From Cephalotus follicularis (Eukaryota > Streptophyta > Magnoliopsida > Oxalidales > Cephalotaceae), in assembly GCA_001972305.1 (NCBI GenBank), contig BDDD01001605.1:62001-126000 (forward strand): a stretch of 64,000 nt of DNA, in the 5' to 3' direction. Position numbers and translations under genes: made by a program. Positions 47,001 through 57,988 of the stretch are shown here, piece by piece. How positions within the stretch are numbered: position 1 is the first letter of the stretch; each line of letters starts with the position of its first letter. The notes beneath the pieces are model-generated. The model was not told the origin of the DNA and made no database searches. It was given only the letters and a program-made list of their open reading frames with translations.

Positions 47001-47224
47001 CCAGCGGGGCTGGGTCCGGGCGTGACAGTTCCTCTGCAGTTTGTCTAACTTGAGCGTTGGAGTGTCCCCGGGAGAACAACCTCCTGGACTTTCCACCATT
47101 TTGTGACTTTGTGCAGGGATCAGAGATCGAAGTCTTCCTCCAGGCATCCTTGGCTAGCGTTTCTCTTAACAAATTAAAGTCCTCCACGTAGGATACTGTT
47201 GAGAGAAGGATTGCTGTATCAACA
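41083..47224 (+). repeat. 3' LTR of the Tat element, interrupted by a nested element
   Basis: Starts TGATATGG at 41083 and resumes at about 47027 with GTTCCTCTGCAGTTTGTC, ending TATCAACA at 47224. Excluding 41803-47026 it is 918 bp, almost the same as the 921-bp 5' LTR. Confidence 0.85.
41803..47026 (+). mobile_element. Non-autonomous LTR retrotransposon (LARD-like), chromovirus-type ends
   Basis: 5' LTR 41803-43044 and 3' LTR 44545-47026 share TGTGACATCCGTGTCCTTG starts and GGGTCCGGGYGTGACA ends. The initiator-Met-tRNA primer-binding site TGGTATCAGAGC is at 43048-43059, four bases after the 5' LTR. A polypurine tract AAGGGGGATATG (44531-44542) precedes the 3' LTR, after TTCGAGGACGAAATTCTG, a phrase typical of the end of Tekay/Del-type chromoviruses. 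The internal region is only 1.5 kb and has no gag or pol, so mobilisation would have needed enzymes from a relative. The two LTRs differ in length (1.24 versus 2.48 kb). It sits in the Tat 3' LTR and is the youngest layer here. Confidence 0.85.
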
Positions 47225-47795
47225 AGTTCTATTCAGCTCACAAAGGATCATAACACAACCGTGCCTCAACCATCATTTTTGCTTCTTGTAACTATCATCT
47301 ATAATTAAGAACTTTTAGACATAGTTAATTTATTTGTATTATATATGTATTAGTCGTTTTTTAAGTTTTACATTGATGAAAAGGGATTTTAATTTTGAAT
47401 TTCAGGAAGTTTTACAAACTAGATTGTTTTTCGAGAGCGATTTTAGGATTCTTAAAAAACAATGTTTAGGGTATTAAGGATTTCTCTAAGTTTGTAACAT
47501 TGTTTTAGTTTGATTTTGATTTAATTTCAAAATATAGTCATTTTTTAATATTTTTTCAATATTTTATTTTTTTCCTTTTTAATTTTATATAAACTTTTTT
47601 ACGATGACAAAATATTACAAATAAAATTTAAGGTTAGCAATTTTAACCTTTAACTAACAATTGACTAACTCTAAGTGTTTGATTGTCTATTTTTACAAGT
47701 TTAAGTGGTTAATTGAACAAATTTTTAGTTCAAGTGCTTGATTGCACATTTGATGCAATTTTAGATATGAAACCAGTACTTTATCCATAGTTATT

Positions 47796-48350
47796 TAACG
47801 AAAGGAATTAAGTTTTCAAAATTTAAATTTGTTAATAGGTGAAAGGGTTTTATTGTTTTTGATCAAACCAGAGAAACCTAAGGTGATGTTTGGTAAGGTA
47901 GAATTAGGGTGAAATGAGGTGTAATAGAATGGAAAAAAAAACATTCTCTATTCTCATTCTCACGTTTGATAACAATTTTTACTAGTGATAATTGATTACT
48001 ATAACAATTTCCTCTAAAAAAAAGGATGGAATGTCTATTACCACTTTAATGGTATACATCTTATATTTATATAATATAAAAATATATACCTATAATAAAT
48101 ATATAAATATATACAAAGATTCTATTATATTTATAAAAAAATAATCACATTATTTTATTATAATCCAACATTCAATTAGTCAATAATCACATAAATCCTC
48201 GATGCATGTTAATAACTAAAGAGGATAATCATCATTCCATTCTAATTCATTTTATTTTATTTCAATTCATTTCATCTCATTCAATTCGTTACATTCCATC
48301 TTAAATCTCAATCGAATATTTGAACTAAACCTCCTATAAGTGTTTACTAA
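47796..48350. other. Intergenic DNA with a probable MITE relic
   Basis: From about 47885 (GTGATGTTTGGTAAGGTAGAA) to about 48335 (AATATTTGAACTAAACC) the sequence has the GAATGG/ATTCATTT-rich composition of hAT-type MITEs. AAACCT occurs at both edges, but the terminal repeats are too diverged to assert. 47808-47885 resembles 17025-17125 in inverse orientation. No gene. Confidence 0.4.
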
Positions 48351-49169
48351 TGTTGATGCAGAAAATCTCCTTTCAACAATACCTTACGTGGAGGGTTTTG
48401 ATTTGTTAATGGGAACGCGTGAATATGTCCGAGAAATGTGTTTTGGTTAGCTGTCCTTGTACAAATAGAGCAAAAGGGGTTGAATGTCCAGGATGTTGTT
48501 CTCCCGGGGACACTCCGACGCTCAAGTTAGAGGTTGCGTAGAGAAAATAAAGCTCTTTAGAGTGCAAAAAATGGTCGACCTTTGTATTGACTGTGAAACT
48601 GGTATTTATAGTGGTTGATTCGTAACTGCCTGAGCGTGTTAATCGGAAGTGATATGTGTCCCCTAAGGAAATGCCGAGGATCTCGGTCGTTTTCCTTAAT
48701 CTCCGCCAGATTTGTTGGTACTCTCCTTGTAGGAAGATTATCATATCTTACCTTTTCATATTTGAAAGAGTAAATCTCTGGAATGTAGGCTGATCTTATG
48801 GCCTTATCCTGCGAAGGATGAGGAAAAAGAGGCCATCTGGTCTCTTATCCGCTTCAAGGTTTTCAACGTCAAGAGCTTCTTCAAGAGCTCGTACCTGGGA
48901 CCCTAGGTCCTTTGAAACACATTCCGGGGAAGAAATCTTATATGATATAGTTGAGGAGGAGGTATTCGACAGTGGTGCCGAGGAGGGCGTCCTCTGCTAT
49001 GGAAACAAAGAGGAGTTCCTCAGCGCTGATTCCGAGGAGTATGTCCTCACCTACTTCTGTAGCTGGAGTTGAGCTTCCTCTGATCCGTATCTATGTAAAC
49101 TTCAAAACTCATGGACACTTGACTATATCAACAGAGGACACGTGTCATTCTAAGTATAAATAGATTAGA
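48351..49169 (-). mobile_element. Tat-type solo LTR, antisense, upstream of the DUF1279 gene
   Basis: Read on the minus strand it ends CTGCATCAACA (at 48351) and contains the conserved GAGCGTCGGAGTGTCCCCGG segment, repeated GCCGAGGA words and GACACGTGTCC near the LTR start. ACTAA occurs on both sides (48346-48350 and 49170-49174), a possible 5-bp duplication. However, the terminal bases at 49169 depart from the usual TGATATGG, so this end is less certain. There is no internal region. It ends only about 280 bp before the ATG at 49450. Confidence 0.65.
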
Positions 49170-49449
49170 ACTAAGATTTTGTTTTAAGAATTCATCATTA
49201 ATTTTATTTTAATATATCAATATTAAGAATATTATATCCCTGCATCGATGTATACGTATTTTTAATCGGTTGTGTCATTGTCCTGTCCATGGATGCTTCA
49301 ACGACAGCGTTTCAGCACTTCCGACACTATTCACTACATTTTCTCCACTGCAATTCTGGTCTGCAAGCAAAGTAACAATAAAAACCCAAAAGGCAAAAAC
49401 CCACCAAAACCCTAAACACTACAAAACTCTCTCTCGTAAATCTCGAAAA

Positions 49450-49890
49450 ATGGCCGCATTTACCGGAGGGAGATTCAAGGAGTTGGTCAAAAAGTACGGA
49501 AAAGTAGCTCTAGGGGTCCACTGCGCTGTCTCTGCAGCGTCCATCACTGGCCTCTACATAGCCATAAAGAACAACGTCGATGTCCAATCAATACTCGACA
49601 GGTGGCACCTCTCCAAAGACCCACAACCACAAGAAGGAGAAACCCATTCGAGATCCCAAGATGGGTTCTTCACCGAAGACCGAAAAACCTCTGATTTCGT
49701 ATCCGACGGTGGCGATGGTGATGATCTGAAGAAGAACAGGAATAATCGGACGGCCGAGATTGCAACATCAACTGGTGGGGCCATCGCTCTCGCCGTGCTG
49801 TGTAACAAGGCGCTGTTTCCTATCCGGGTTCCAATTACCATCGCGCTTACGCCTCCCGTCGCCAGGTTCTTGGCTAGGAGGAGGGTATGA
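49450..49890 (+). CDS. DUF1279 (FAM210-like) small membrane protein
   Basis: The 146-residue product starts MAAFTGGRFKELVKKYGKV. The DUF1279 core follows: a basic amphipathic start, GVHCAVSAASITGLYIAIKNNVDV (residues about 22-45, a membrane-compatible helix), a polar acidic/basic linker (residues 58-105), then a second hydrophobic stretch ATSTGGAIALAVLCNKALFPIRVPITIALTPPVARFL. The order kxyGkvalgvH...G...n.D..., then A.A...NK.l.PiR.P.t...tP.va, is that of FAM210/DUF1279 proteins. The animal members act in mitochondria, and plants have a short homologue (At2g20940 type). I infer an organelle inner-membrane role but cannot prove it. The open frame extends 60 codons upstream to 49270; I prefer 49450 because the family motif begins directly after it, while the upstream residues look like translated leader. 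No intron. It converges with the E2 gene. Confidence 0.8.
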   Translation: MAAFTGGRFKELVKKYGKVALGVHCAVSAASITGLYIAIKNNVDVQSILDRWHLSKDPQPQEGETHSRSQDGFFTEDRKTSDFVSDGGDGDDLKKNRNNRTAEIATSTGGAIALAVLCNKALFPIRVPITIALTPPVARFLARRRV

Positions 49891-51408
49891 GACTTTCGTT
49901 CTTGTGATTTTGGTGTCTCTCTTTCTTTCTCTGTTTCTGTTGTGTATTTTGTTTGGTGAATATTGTACTAGAAAGCATTTTAATTGCAATAATAATTGTA
50001 TGTTTTCATTGTTCTAGTGTTGTTTGTTGATGATTTTTATAGTGTTAGAGCTAAAGGGATTGTTTTTTTTTTAGGGCTTTGAATATACTGTACAATGATG
50101 TGGAGTTTTGTGTGCATTAAGTTGTGACTATTCATATGAAAGCAAAGAGTGAAACTGAGAGCTTTTGTGAAATTTTGGGCTGTCATTGTGAATTATCAAA
50201 AACTCAGTAGTAGTACCCCTAATTTTTTTATGGTGAGTTACAAAAATGTAGGGAAAATGAAGATTCGAATGATTTGGTCTACTTCTTTGCTACTAAGTGT
50301 GAAGAGACCCATTAACATTTAACAGGTACCATTAATGGTTTGATGGTAAGTTGCAAAATTATTGTAGAAAGCTTTCTGTATATTGTTTTTATCTTTTGTT
50401 AGGAGTCAAATGCAGAAGAAGTTATTGTACTTGGCATTTGTTTCTTACTATCGGGTTGCATTGTATAGAGAGTGGTTGATTGCTCAAGAATGAATCTGGA
50501 AATCTCAGGTGACAACGAAATTATTGTTTCTGTTCTGTTAGTCGCCATCTTTGGAAAATTATCATATAATGCTAGAGTTGATGCATATGCGTAATCATAG
50601 TGTACATAGACGATTATGAACTTGTATTTTTGCTAAAGTTAAATGAGATGCTTGAATATGTTCGAGGAGAATGTTTAGGAAAATTGAAAATATTGTTTTT
50701 CCAGCGCAGCTTTTGCAAGACTAGAAGTAATATGATTAGAATATCAATTAAGAAGTTAGCACGGATAAGTTTATAGAGTGAAAAAGTGATATACCCTTGT
50801 TGAACAGTTTGAAATCTTATTTGACCATGCTAGTCATTGATTGTTCTAAATTGATCTATGTTCCTTCTGAACTGTTTATCCTCTCGGTGCTTGGGGAATT
50901 TTTAGGAGTAGAAACTTCAAACTGTGGTGTTGCATTGAATTTAAATTTCAAAAAGAGTGGGGTTAAGGGTTGAAACAAATTTCTATCTTGTGACATGATA
51001 TGTGCAGAGTGCATTGCTTTATGTTTCTGTTGCGTTAACTTTTATAATATATCACTACAATGTCAGTTGATATATTCATTTGTTTACGGCAAATAGTTAC
51101 TTAATCTTGTCCCAAAGCACTTAGATTTGGACAATATTGAAAATGTGAAGTTTCGTGGTGTCCTTTCCCATTAGAATCTACTGGGGCTTATGACAAAAAG
51201 GTTTTAACTATTTGCTTATTTTGGTCTCATTCGTTCTACACTGTTATCTTCTTTCAGTGTGCTTTAGGTTATGGATATCAATTGCATCTTGCTATGTAAT
51301 CCCATCTGTTCATATTCTAAAATTTGTTTGATACTATTGTAATATGATTCACTGTAACTGAGCTATGGTCAAAATGCTAAATTTTCTCATAGATCTAATT
51401 AGGCCCCC
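49891..51408. other. 3' flank of the DUF1279 gene, no further gene seen
   Basis: T-rich sequence with likely 3' untranslated region. An interval resembling a 3'-UTR or downstream intron could exist at about 50395-50510 but cannot be shown. No coding or repeat motif was recognised. Confidence 0.5.
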
Positions 51409-51417
51409 AAAATAAAT

Positions 51418-51754
51418 GGGTAAAAATACACAAAAATCCTTGTGTTTAGACGGTTGCACATTTTGGCACTTCATATTTTATAAAAGACAACTTACCACCT
51501 CTAGATTAATATTAGTAATAGAAATTTAAAATTGCTTGTCTATTCTTAAAATTTATGGCCATTGTCAAACTAACTCTTATTATATCCATTATCAACGTAA
51601 ACCCTCGCAGTTTCCGAATTCTTGACGAATGGTTAAGGTTAGGGGTGTGTTTGTTTCATTATTTGAAACTCGAGTATCAAACTGTCATTTTTTAAAGTTG
51701 AGGTGTTAAAATGTTTGCATATCTAAATCATGAAGATATTTGTGTATTTTACTC
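51418..51754. mobile_element. MULE-type MITE, 337 bp, perfect 9-bp duplication
   Basis: Starts GGGTAAAAATACACAAA and ends TTTGTGTATTTTACTC. The inverted-repeat similarity runs about 90 bp with mismatches. A perfect 9-bp duplication AAAATAAAT is at 51409-51417 and 51755-51763. Non-coding. Confidence 0.8.
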
Positions 51755-51763
51755 AAAATAAAT

Positions 51764-52844
51764 TGTTAAGTTTCTAGCTAGAGAAACATGAGAAAATGTA
51801 ATTTTACAATTTTAATTTATTTTAATTTAGCTAACCCTTGTCTCTAAAATAATTATTGCCAAATCATTGAATTGGAGCCAAATTGGTTGTCCACTAAACC
51901 ACAAAAGAAGTGAGAAAAAAGAAAGAGAGAAGAGTGCAAATTTGGATTGGCTCACTTGTAAAGATGGGCTAATTTGAGTGAATTTGTGGTAGGGTTAACT
52001 GATTGACCAGGAAATTTGCTTCCCATATATTTATTTAGCACACAAGAAAGGTCCTTATAGAAATTGATTTCGAATAAAAACAAAAAAATTTGCTTTTAGT
52101 TATTGGATGGATAGTCAACAAGATCTTGATGAGAACTTACAATTTACATGAATGAACTCAAGCTTGAGGTCCATTAAATTAAGCCTCAATCCCCAAGTAC
52201 TTGAGGTCCAATGCGTTTTTTGAAACTGTGCTGCCAATGTCAATGTTACAGTTGTGAGCAGACCCTCCCTCTTCATAATCTACTCAAAGTTACACATGGG
52301 AAATACCCATATGATCACGTAATCATTAATTGAGTATTTATCTTTTATTTACATCAAACTTAATTTTTTATCTTACATAATCACACACAATAACCTTTGT
52401 GCATGATACGCTTCCCATAACCAAAATATAAACAGAGTCAATTTACATGATTTTAACGCAGTAAAGCGAAGAGTATTAGAATCTGTGGAAAATACTATTT
52501 TTTTAATTATATTATTTTCATCTTGCTGACAACAAATCGAATTGAACAGTCAAACCCAGAAATCCTGACCATAATCCCAAACCCAAAGAAAGCAATAAAA
52601 GAAAACTAAAAAAAGAAAGAAACTGAAGGCGATTGACCGAAAAAAATCTATGTAAGTGGAGACACTAATTTGCCCCCAAGACACCCCAGCCCCTAATGAA
52701 TAAATGGGCTTTTTCAACCAATATATGATCATTCATTGAGTAGGAAAATACTTTACACTGATGAATGTCTGTCATGGAAGTAATGGCAGTAAGTGTAGAA
52801 AGAGCACAGCTGTTGGCTGGCAAGTTTTCCCATCAATACCTATA
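51764..52844. other. Intergenic DNA, includes the E2 gene 3' flank
   Basis: AT-rich. The part next to 52845 is expected to hold the 3' untranslated region of the E2 gene on the minus strand. Short open frames are rejected. No terminator or repeat structure was recognised. Confidence 0.5.
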
Positions 52845-55800
52845 CTATGACTGTTGGAGATGCTTGAATTCATCACAATCAGCTCCAACTTCCTTGAGTG
52901 CTGAAAAAAGCTTTGGCTGTATCTTTGCTAACATCAACTTGAAACCAACTGAAGTTGAATTTGCATTGTGCTCATCGCCTGCAGAGGCATCTTTAGCGAG
53001 AGACCCAATTAAGCAGCCTTTCATGTATGCATCACAGGCCTTCAGGATGTAGAAACCACGCCTCCTAAAGTGCTCTCTAATCAGCTCTTTAAAGTCCTAG
53101 ACAATGTCGATAACAGGGTGACAATATTAGTCATTAGCAAAGCTATTTTTACATTGTCAAAGAAATAAGGCATCAACCAGGTACAAAAATAGAAAACAAT
53201 AATCCTGCTTAAAAATAGGGAAAACCACTTTCACATTGGTGCATGTATAACCACAACTGTTTCTAACGTACAAAGTGAGTAAACCTTCTTAAAAGGCAGA
53301 TTTGTTTCAGAAAAACAAAAGAGCAAAAGAAACTAAATTAAACTATTTCTTTACGTGAAAATGTGTGAATTGCCAATTGCTCACCTATATATGCCCCTGT
53401 CTAGCAATTATTATAGCAATGAGACGCCAACAGAAATTATATGATACAAAACCATTTAGTAAGCATAAATTTTTATTTTACTTCTTCCATGTAAGTTGGA
53501 GTATATGCTGCTGATATTTATAGTCACTACATTGCACGTTCACAAAATTCAGCACTGAAACCCAAAACGAGACAGCATGCCATTTAGGTGGCATGTATTT
53601 TTTGGTGACGCATTTATCTGGCAGGTTGTTTGCAAACAAAACCTAAATTTTAACATATTTTGCAGATAAGAGAAAACTTCAAAGAGGGATGTAATAGATC
53701 ACCTTGGGGGGCTTTCTCATAAGGTACATCATTGTCTTGCAACTTAGCAAGAACGTATTTTCATTGTATGCCAGAGAATTTTTCTCTCCTTCAGCCGTGC
53801 CAATCTGTTTATCATACCCAGCTTCATTAAAATACGGTTTTGAATTTAGCACCAAACCCTGGAGTGAAACTAGTACTTGAAGGATGCTAGAAGACGCTGG
53901 ATCCCAAACTTCGTTTCCTCTGCCAGTCCACGTATTTAGAAGGCTAAGGCACACCTTGCCTTCCTCGTACAAATTAGGATTTACCCTCCAACCACCAGAA
54001 TGATAATATGCTGACTGCATCATCACAGACCCAGTCAGAAAAAAATAAACAAGTGCTTTTTTACATCAAATTAAATTATAATTGTGCAAACTAGGACAAA
54101 ATAACTTCTGAACCCAGAAAATGGACAATAAAAATTTAAATCAGTATATATTACTGGTGGAACATCGGGATACTCTGGTAGAAGGTGAAAATCAAAAAAG
54201 AAGAGGCCATCTTGGTAAGGCGTCCCGTACGCCCCGACTATTACTGCTCTTAAGAGATCCATTCGATCTTCGTAAACTCGTACATAAATTCCATCTGTAC
54301 AGAAATTTTTAAGGAATTAATACAAATTATTCGAAATCATATAATTGTTGCCAATAAATATAATAAGAAAACTACTGACCAGGCAAGTTGTTCTGGAGGA
54401 TGCTCCAATCTTGCTGAACCTTCTTGAGCCACTTCCTTCCGTTGTTACTCTGAAAGCGTAATTAATGTGAATAAGATTTAAAAACTTACGAACAGTCCTT
54501 GTGTATAATAAGTTGGCAGGAAATGACAAGGCAGGAGATATAAACAATTAGGTAAATTTTTTATTGAAATTATGACATAATAGTAGTTTTAAGCCAACTA
54601 ATGTTTCCTGAACATAAAGAGGCTTAAACTAAATTAGTGTTTCTAGAACATAAGATTATTGAAGTTCAAGTTTCCAACATATAAAAAAACTCAAAATATT
54701 AAGAAATGCTTGAGAAACAAAGCAACATTTCCATTTTTTTTCATGAGTTAATGCACCCATGGTAATTGAAAAAACAATATACACCTGCCCATTTCCTCCA
54801 AGAAAATAATGGTCTAGAGGATCTTTAGCTATATCGAAGCGTCTGAAACTCAAAGTGTCTTTTTCATCAAGTACTGGAGCTTCTGATTTTTCAGTTCGTA
54901 ATTTGAGTAAAGCTCCTGCTGCATCTAAAATTTCGGAGGTCTCAGCTGCAACAGGTTGTGTTCCATGAGTACTTTCAATTCCACAATTTTCAACACAACT
55001 AGACGTCTGAGGGCTGCACTCACTGAGATTTCTTTCCTGAGAAATTTCTATCATTTTCTGGGATTGGAGTTCATTTTCACCATTGGAATCCAAGTCTACA
55101 TTTTTCTGTCCCCGTGCAAATATTCCAGTAGCCAATCCAGTGGCCAATCTGGTAACAAACCCAAGTGCAGCTAAGGGGAGAGCAAGTGCTGCATTCCTTC
55201 CAGAATTCTCTATGCCCTCTTCTGACTCGGACTTCATGCCGATGGCACTTTGCAGTGCATCTTCCTGAATGTCAAAGATTCTTATCATTCACTTGACTAA
55301 AATGAAACAGATCAAATGAAAGGCATTACACTGGTAATTCTAATACTACAAGCATGCTTCATCAATAGATTATCAATCATGAACCAGTGGCACTCATTTG
55401 TGATTTAACCTGACCATTTGATGGTCCTGCCTCCAAGACAAGGGAAGAGATATTGGTTGGCAACATGATAATCTTATTAATTTAATCTGTCATTCTCAGT
55501 GATCACACAGAAACAAACCTCTTGAGCATTCTCAAGAGCATCCATATCATCATCATTAACTGTTTCCCAACTAGCAGCATCATCACTTACTTCACTCCCA
55601 GCAGCAATTGACTCATCTTCATCATCATCCCGACCAACTACATAAATTGCTTGAGGTCCAACCTGAAAACAAGTCACAGAATCAGTTGATCAAACCAACG
55701 GCAGTTCCAACTCCTCCACAAGTTGGCAAATAAAAACAAAAATCATACTCAACGTTGCAGGACTGGATAAATACGTATATACTGAAAACCATCCAATTTA

Positions 55801-57988
55801 TGATGCAAGCAGAACACCAAGTGTAGAGAACCAAAACGAAATGAAGTTCGAAATAAAAAAAATATTAACCAGTGATAAAAGGAGAGACAGAAATTGATAG
55901 TACAAAAATTAGGCAATGAATATATACCGTTGAAACCATCCCGTCAGCCCATGTAACTTCAATATCACCATTTTTAAGGCCAGTTATATTCCCAACCCAA
56001 GAGAGATCAGAGAATTCTGAGCAAGCTTCATCAATTGATGCATCGTCTACTTTTTTACTTCCTAAGTGTTTTTTCACATCCCGCATAAGATCATTCGGTC
56101 CAGTTTGCGGCTTTGGTTGCTCCATGGAATCCTCACCAGAATCTGCTTGAGCAGAAACAGAAACAGAAACAGGGGTCAACCGAACAATTACATCACCATA
56201 ACAGTAATCGTAATCTGGATGCCCATCCAGCTCATACACACTAACAAGTTCCTCCCCCTCAAACTCACGAGGATCTTCTGCCCTGGCAACTGGCTTCAGC
56301 CACCTTACACGAGCTGTCCGCTCCTTTGCATTAACACTTTTAACAACACCTACACGCCTAGGTTCAGAAGCATTTTCACCATCATCAGGTGCCTTCTCCA
56401 CCACATACTGTTCAGCAACAAATTCATGATCACCAGGACTATCTATAGGAATCAAATCTGTTGCAATCAGTCCAAATTCTGTTGTTCCATCTTGCCACGC
56501 CACATCAACCCTTGTCCTGGTATTGACAATTAAAAGGGCTCTTTCAAAATTTTCCTCTTTCTTTCTAGCCTTCTTGTCTTTCTTAATGACAATTTTACGA
56601 ATCTTTTTGCGATGAAGAGGCCGAGACTCATGGACAGGCTCCTTTGAAACTGACAACGAACTACAGCAAGAGCTAGATTCAGCTGAGGTACTAGCAACAG
56701 TTCCAATTTTTCCATCAGGTGCAGCAGCTGGGTTAACATCCATAGATTCAGTATACTCATTTAAATCTTCTTGTATAACCTCTTCTAAATCACACCCACT
56801 TTCTAGTTGACTATGATCTGGTTCAGTTTTGATGGAATCATTAATTTTTACCTTTGATAAACCATTGTTTAATTGATAAGAGGATGGTTGTGTCAATGAC
56901 GGAAGAAGACACCAGTCACCTACTTGCCAATTCGCATGCGCAAAACAAGACAACAGTTTCAAATTCTTTGGACTCTGTTCTTCAGCTGGAGGAGTCGAAG
57001 AATCAGGTCCATAGCCAGCAGATGCTATCCAATAAATGAATACAGAGCCAGCTGTAACTTTGGTAACAGTTCCTTCCAATCGACTAGCTTTCCACAAACC
57101 GGATAGCCACCTAGAATTCTTGAATACTGATGAAGAGCTTGCCCTAACACGCTGACCAGGGTAATAAGGGAAATGCCCATCCTCCTCGAGGGTATTCTTG
57201 GAAATTGGTTTAAGACGCAGAGGTTCAGCCCTCACGACTTTACACACTGAACCGTCATCAAACAACACGGTAACATTATCTAAAACATCATCAACTCTAC
57301 CCAGCCAGGGACCAAGGACCACATAATCACCTACAGTGAAATCCCTCACTCGTCTCAAGTCTCTGGATGATACATCTTTTGTAATAGATCCATCGGAAGC
57401 TAGCAAATCAACAGAGATATTGACATCCACCACAACACCCACTTGCCCAGTTGGGTCAGAAGCAGAAGCAACAAAATCTCCATGTAAAAATCCGCGGTCA
57501 ACAACTGTTATATCACTACTATTTTGGACCGGCTCAGTGTCATCAATCCAAAGTACTCGAACCTGTTCAGCCTGAAGAGAACCACACTTATAATCACTAC
57601 TACCACCACCATCACCTTTATTGCTATCAGTATTCCCATTATCATTGCCATCACCATTTTCTTCCGCAATTTCATCTTCCTCATTAAGATCATCCTCATC
57701 ATCAGTTATGCTGCTATCTGAATCCGAGTCTCCAGCAACTTCACTCACAATTCCAACCACACCAAACTTATTACTCCTCACGATGTCTTGTCTGTAAATA
57801 TATGGGACATTATGGTAGTTGCGGGCAACGTCGTGTAGTTTTTCAACTTCATTACCTTCACAATTAACATCTAAATCATAAACAACCCCATTTCTTGCCG
57901 AATCACTCCGGTCCAGAGGACTATTATCATTCGCACTTGTTGCCAGCTCTTTAACACTAGAGACAAAGTCGTATTGCTCATTTTCCAT
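52845..57988 (-). CDS. UBC23: UBC23-like giant ubiquitin-conjugating enzyme (UBE2O family)
   Basis: Seven coding exons, from the ATG: 57988-55928, 55662-55519, 55264-54785, 54449-54380, 54294-54155, 54014-53703 and 53096-52845. All junctions are GT/AG and the total is 3459 nt, exactly 1152 codons plus stop. The long N-terminal half has YRQDIV and GVVGIVSEVAGDSDSD, an acidic Asp/Glu/Asn tract (about residues 90-140), and SH3-like repeats with GDFVASASDPTGQVG, DYVVLGPWLGRVDDV, YYPGQRVRASS and VGDWCLLPS. A conserved VYVVGRDDDED...DASWETVNDDDMDALENAQ block spans exons 1-2. The E2 core occupies about residues 898-1045 (WLKKVQQDWSILQNNLPDGI, YHSGGWRVNPNLYEEGK), with catalytic Cys987 in KVCLSLLNTWTGRG. 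This family transfers ubiquitin directly to substrates as an E2/E3 hybrid. It is the UBC23 type and not PHO2/UBC24 by length and N-terminus; no miR399-like sites were seen in the leader. The start is Met9 of the open frame, since CAG|ATG fits a 5'-UTR intron acceptor. Confidence 0.92.

Larger units (their letters stand above)
26488..47224 (+). mobile_element. Tat-lineage Ty3/gypsy retrotransposon with two LTRs, nested insertions
   Basis: 5' LTR 26488-27408 (TGATATGG...TATCAACA, 921 bp). A primer-binding-site-like TTGGCGCTGTCTGTGG starts at 27410. Gag-pol spans about 28200-33102, a long 3' internal region carries antisense ORFs (37263-40477), the polypurine tract AAGGACCAGGGGGGCA ends at 41080, and the 3' LTR is 41083-47224. 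That LTR is interrupted by the element at 41803-47026; without it the LTR is 918 bp. The target duplication is GGTTC (26483-26487) versus AGTTC (47225-47229), 4 of 5 bases. Stripped of the solo LTR (33718-36651), the 37880-38867 insertion and the 3' LTR nest, it is about 11.6 kb. The two LTRs differ at a few percent of sites in stretches compared by eye, so insertion is fairly recent (a rough one to two million years at common plant rates). It is broken in several places, roughly five in gag-pol. Confidence 0.88.
26137..47786. mobile_element. MULE-type MITE disrupted by a 20.7-kb gypsy insertion
   Basis: Ends at 26137-about 26310 and about 47625-47786 are inverted repeats: the left strand and the reverse complement of the right share AAAAATTTGTTCAATTAA, ACTTGTAAAAATAG and ACACTTAGAGTTAG. 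A 9-bp duplication matches 8 of 9 bases: ATAATTATT at 26128-26136 and ATAGTTATT at 47787-47795. Removing the gypsy element 26488-47224 leaves about 0.9 kb with no ORF. The right arm has an AT-rich core. Confidence 0.8.

Noticed and set aside
49270-49449. Upstream extension of the DUF1279 frame (60 extra codons)
   Set aside because: Residues lack similarity to the family and look like leader; Met at 49450 starts the conserved part.
52765-53052. 95-codon plus-strand frame opposite the last E2 exon
   Set aside because: Antisense shadow of exon 7, whose minus-strand frame continues the conserved C-terminus.
56066-57721. Several open frames on the plus strand across E2 exon 1
   Set aside because: Shadows of the strongly coding minus strand, which has UBC23 motifs throughout.
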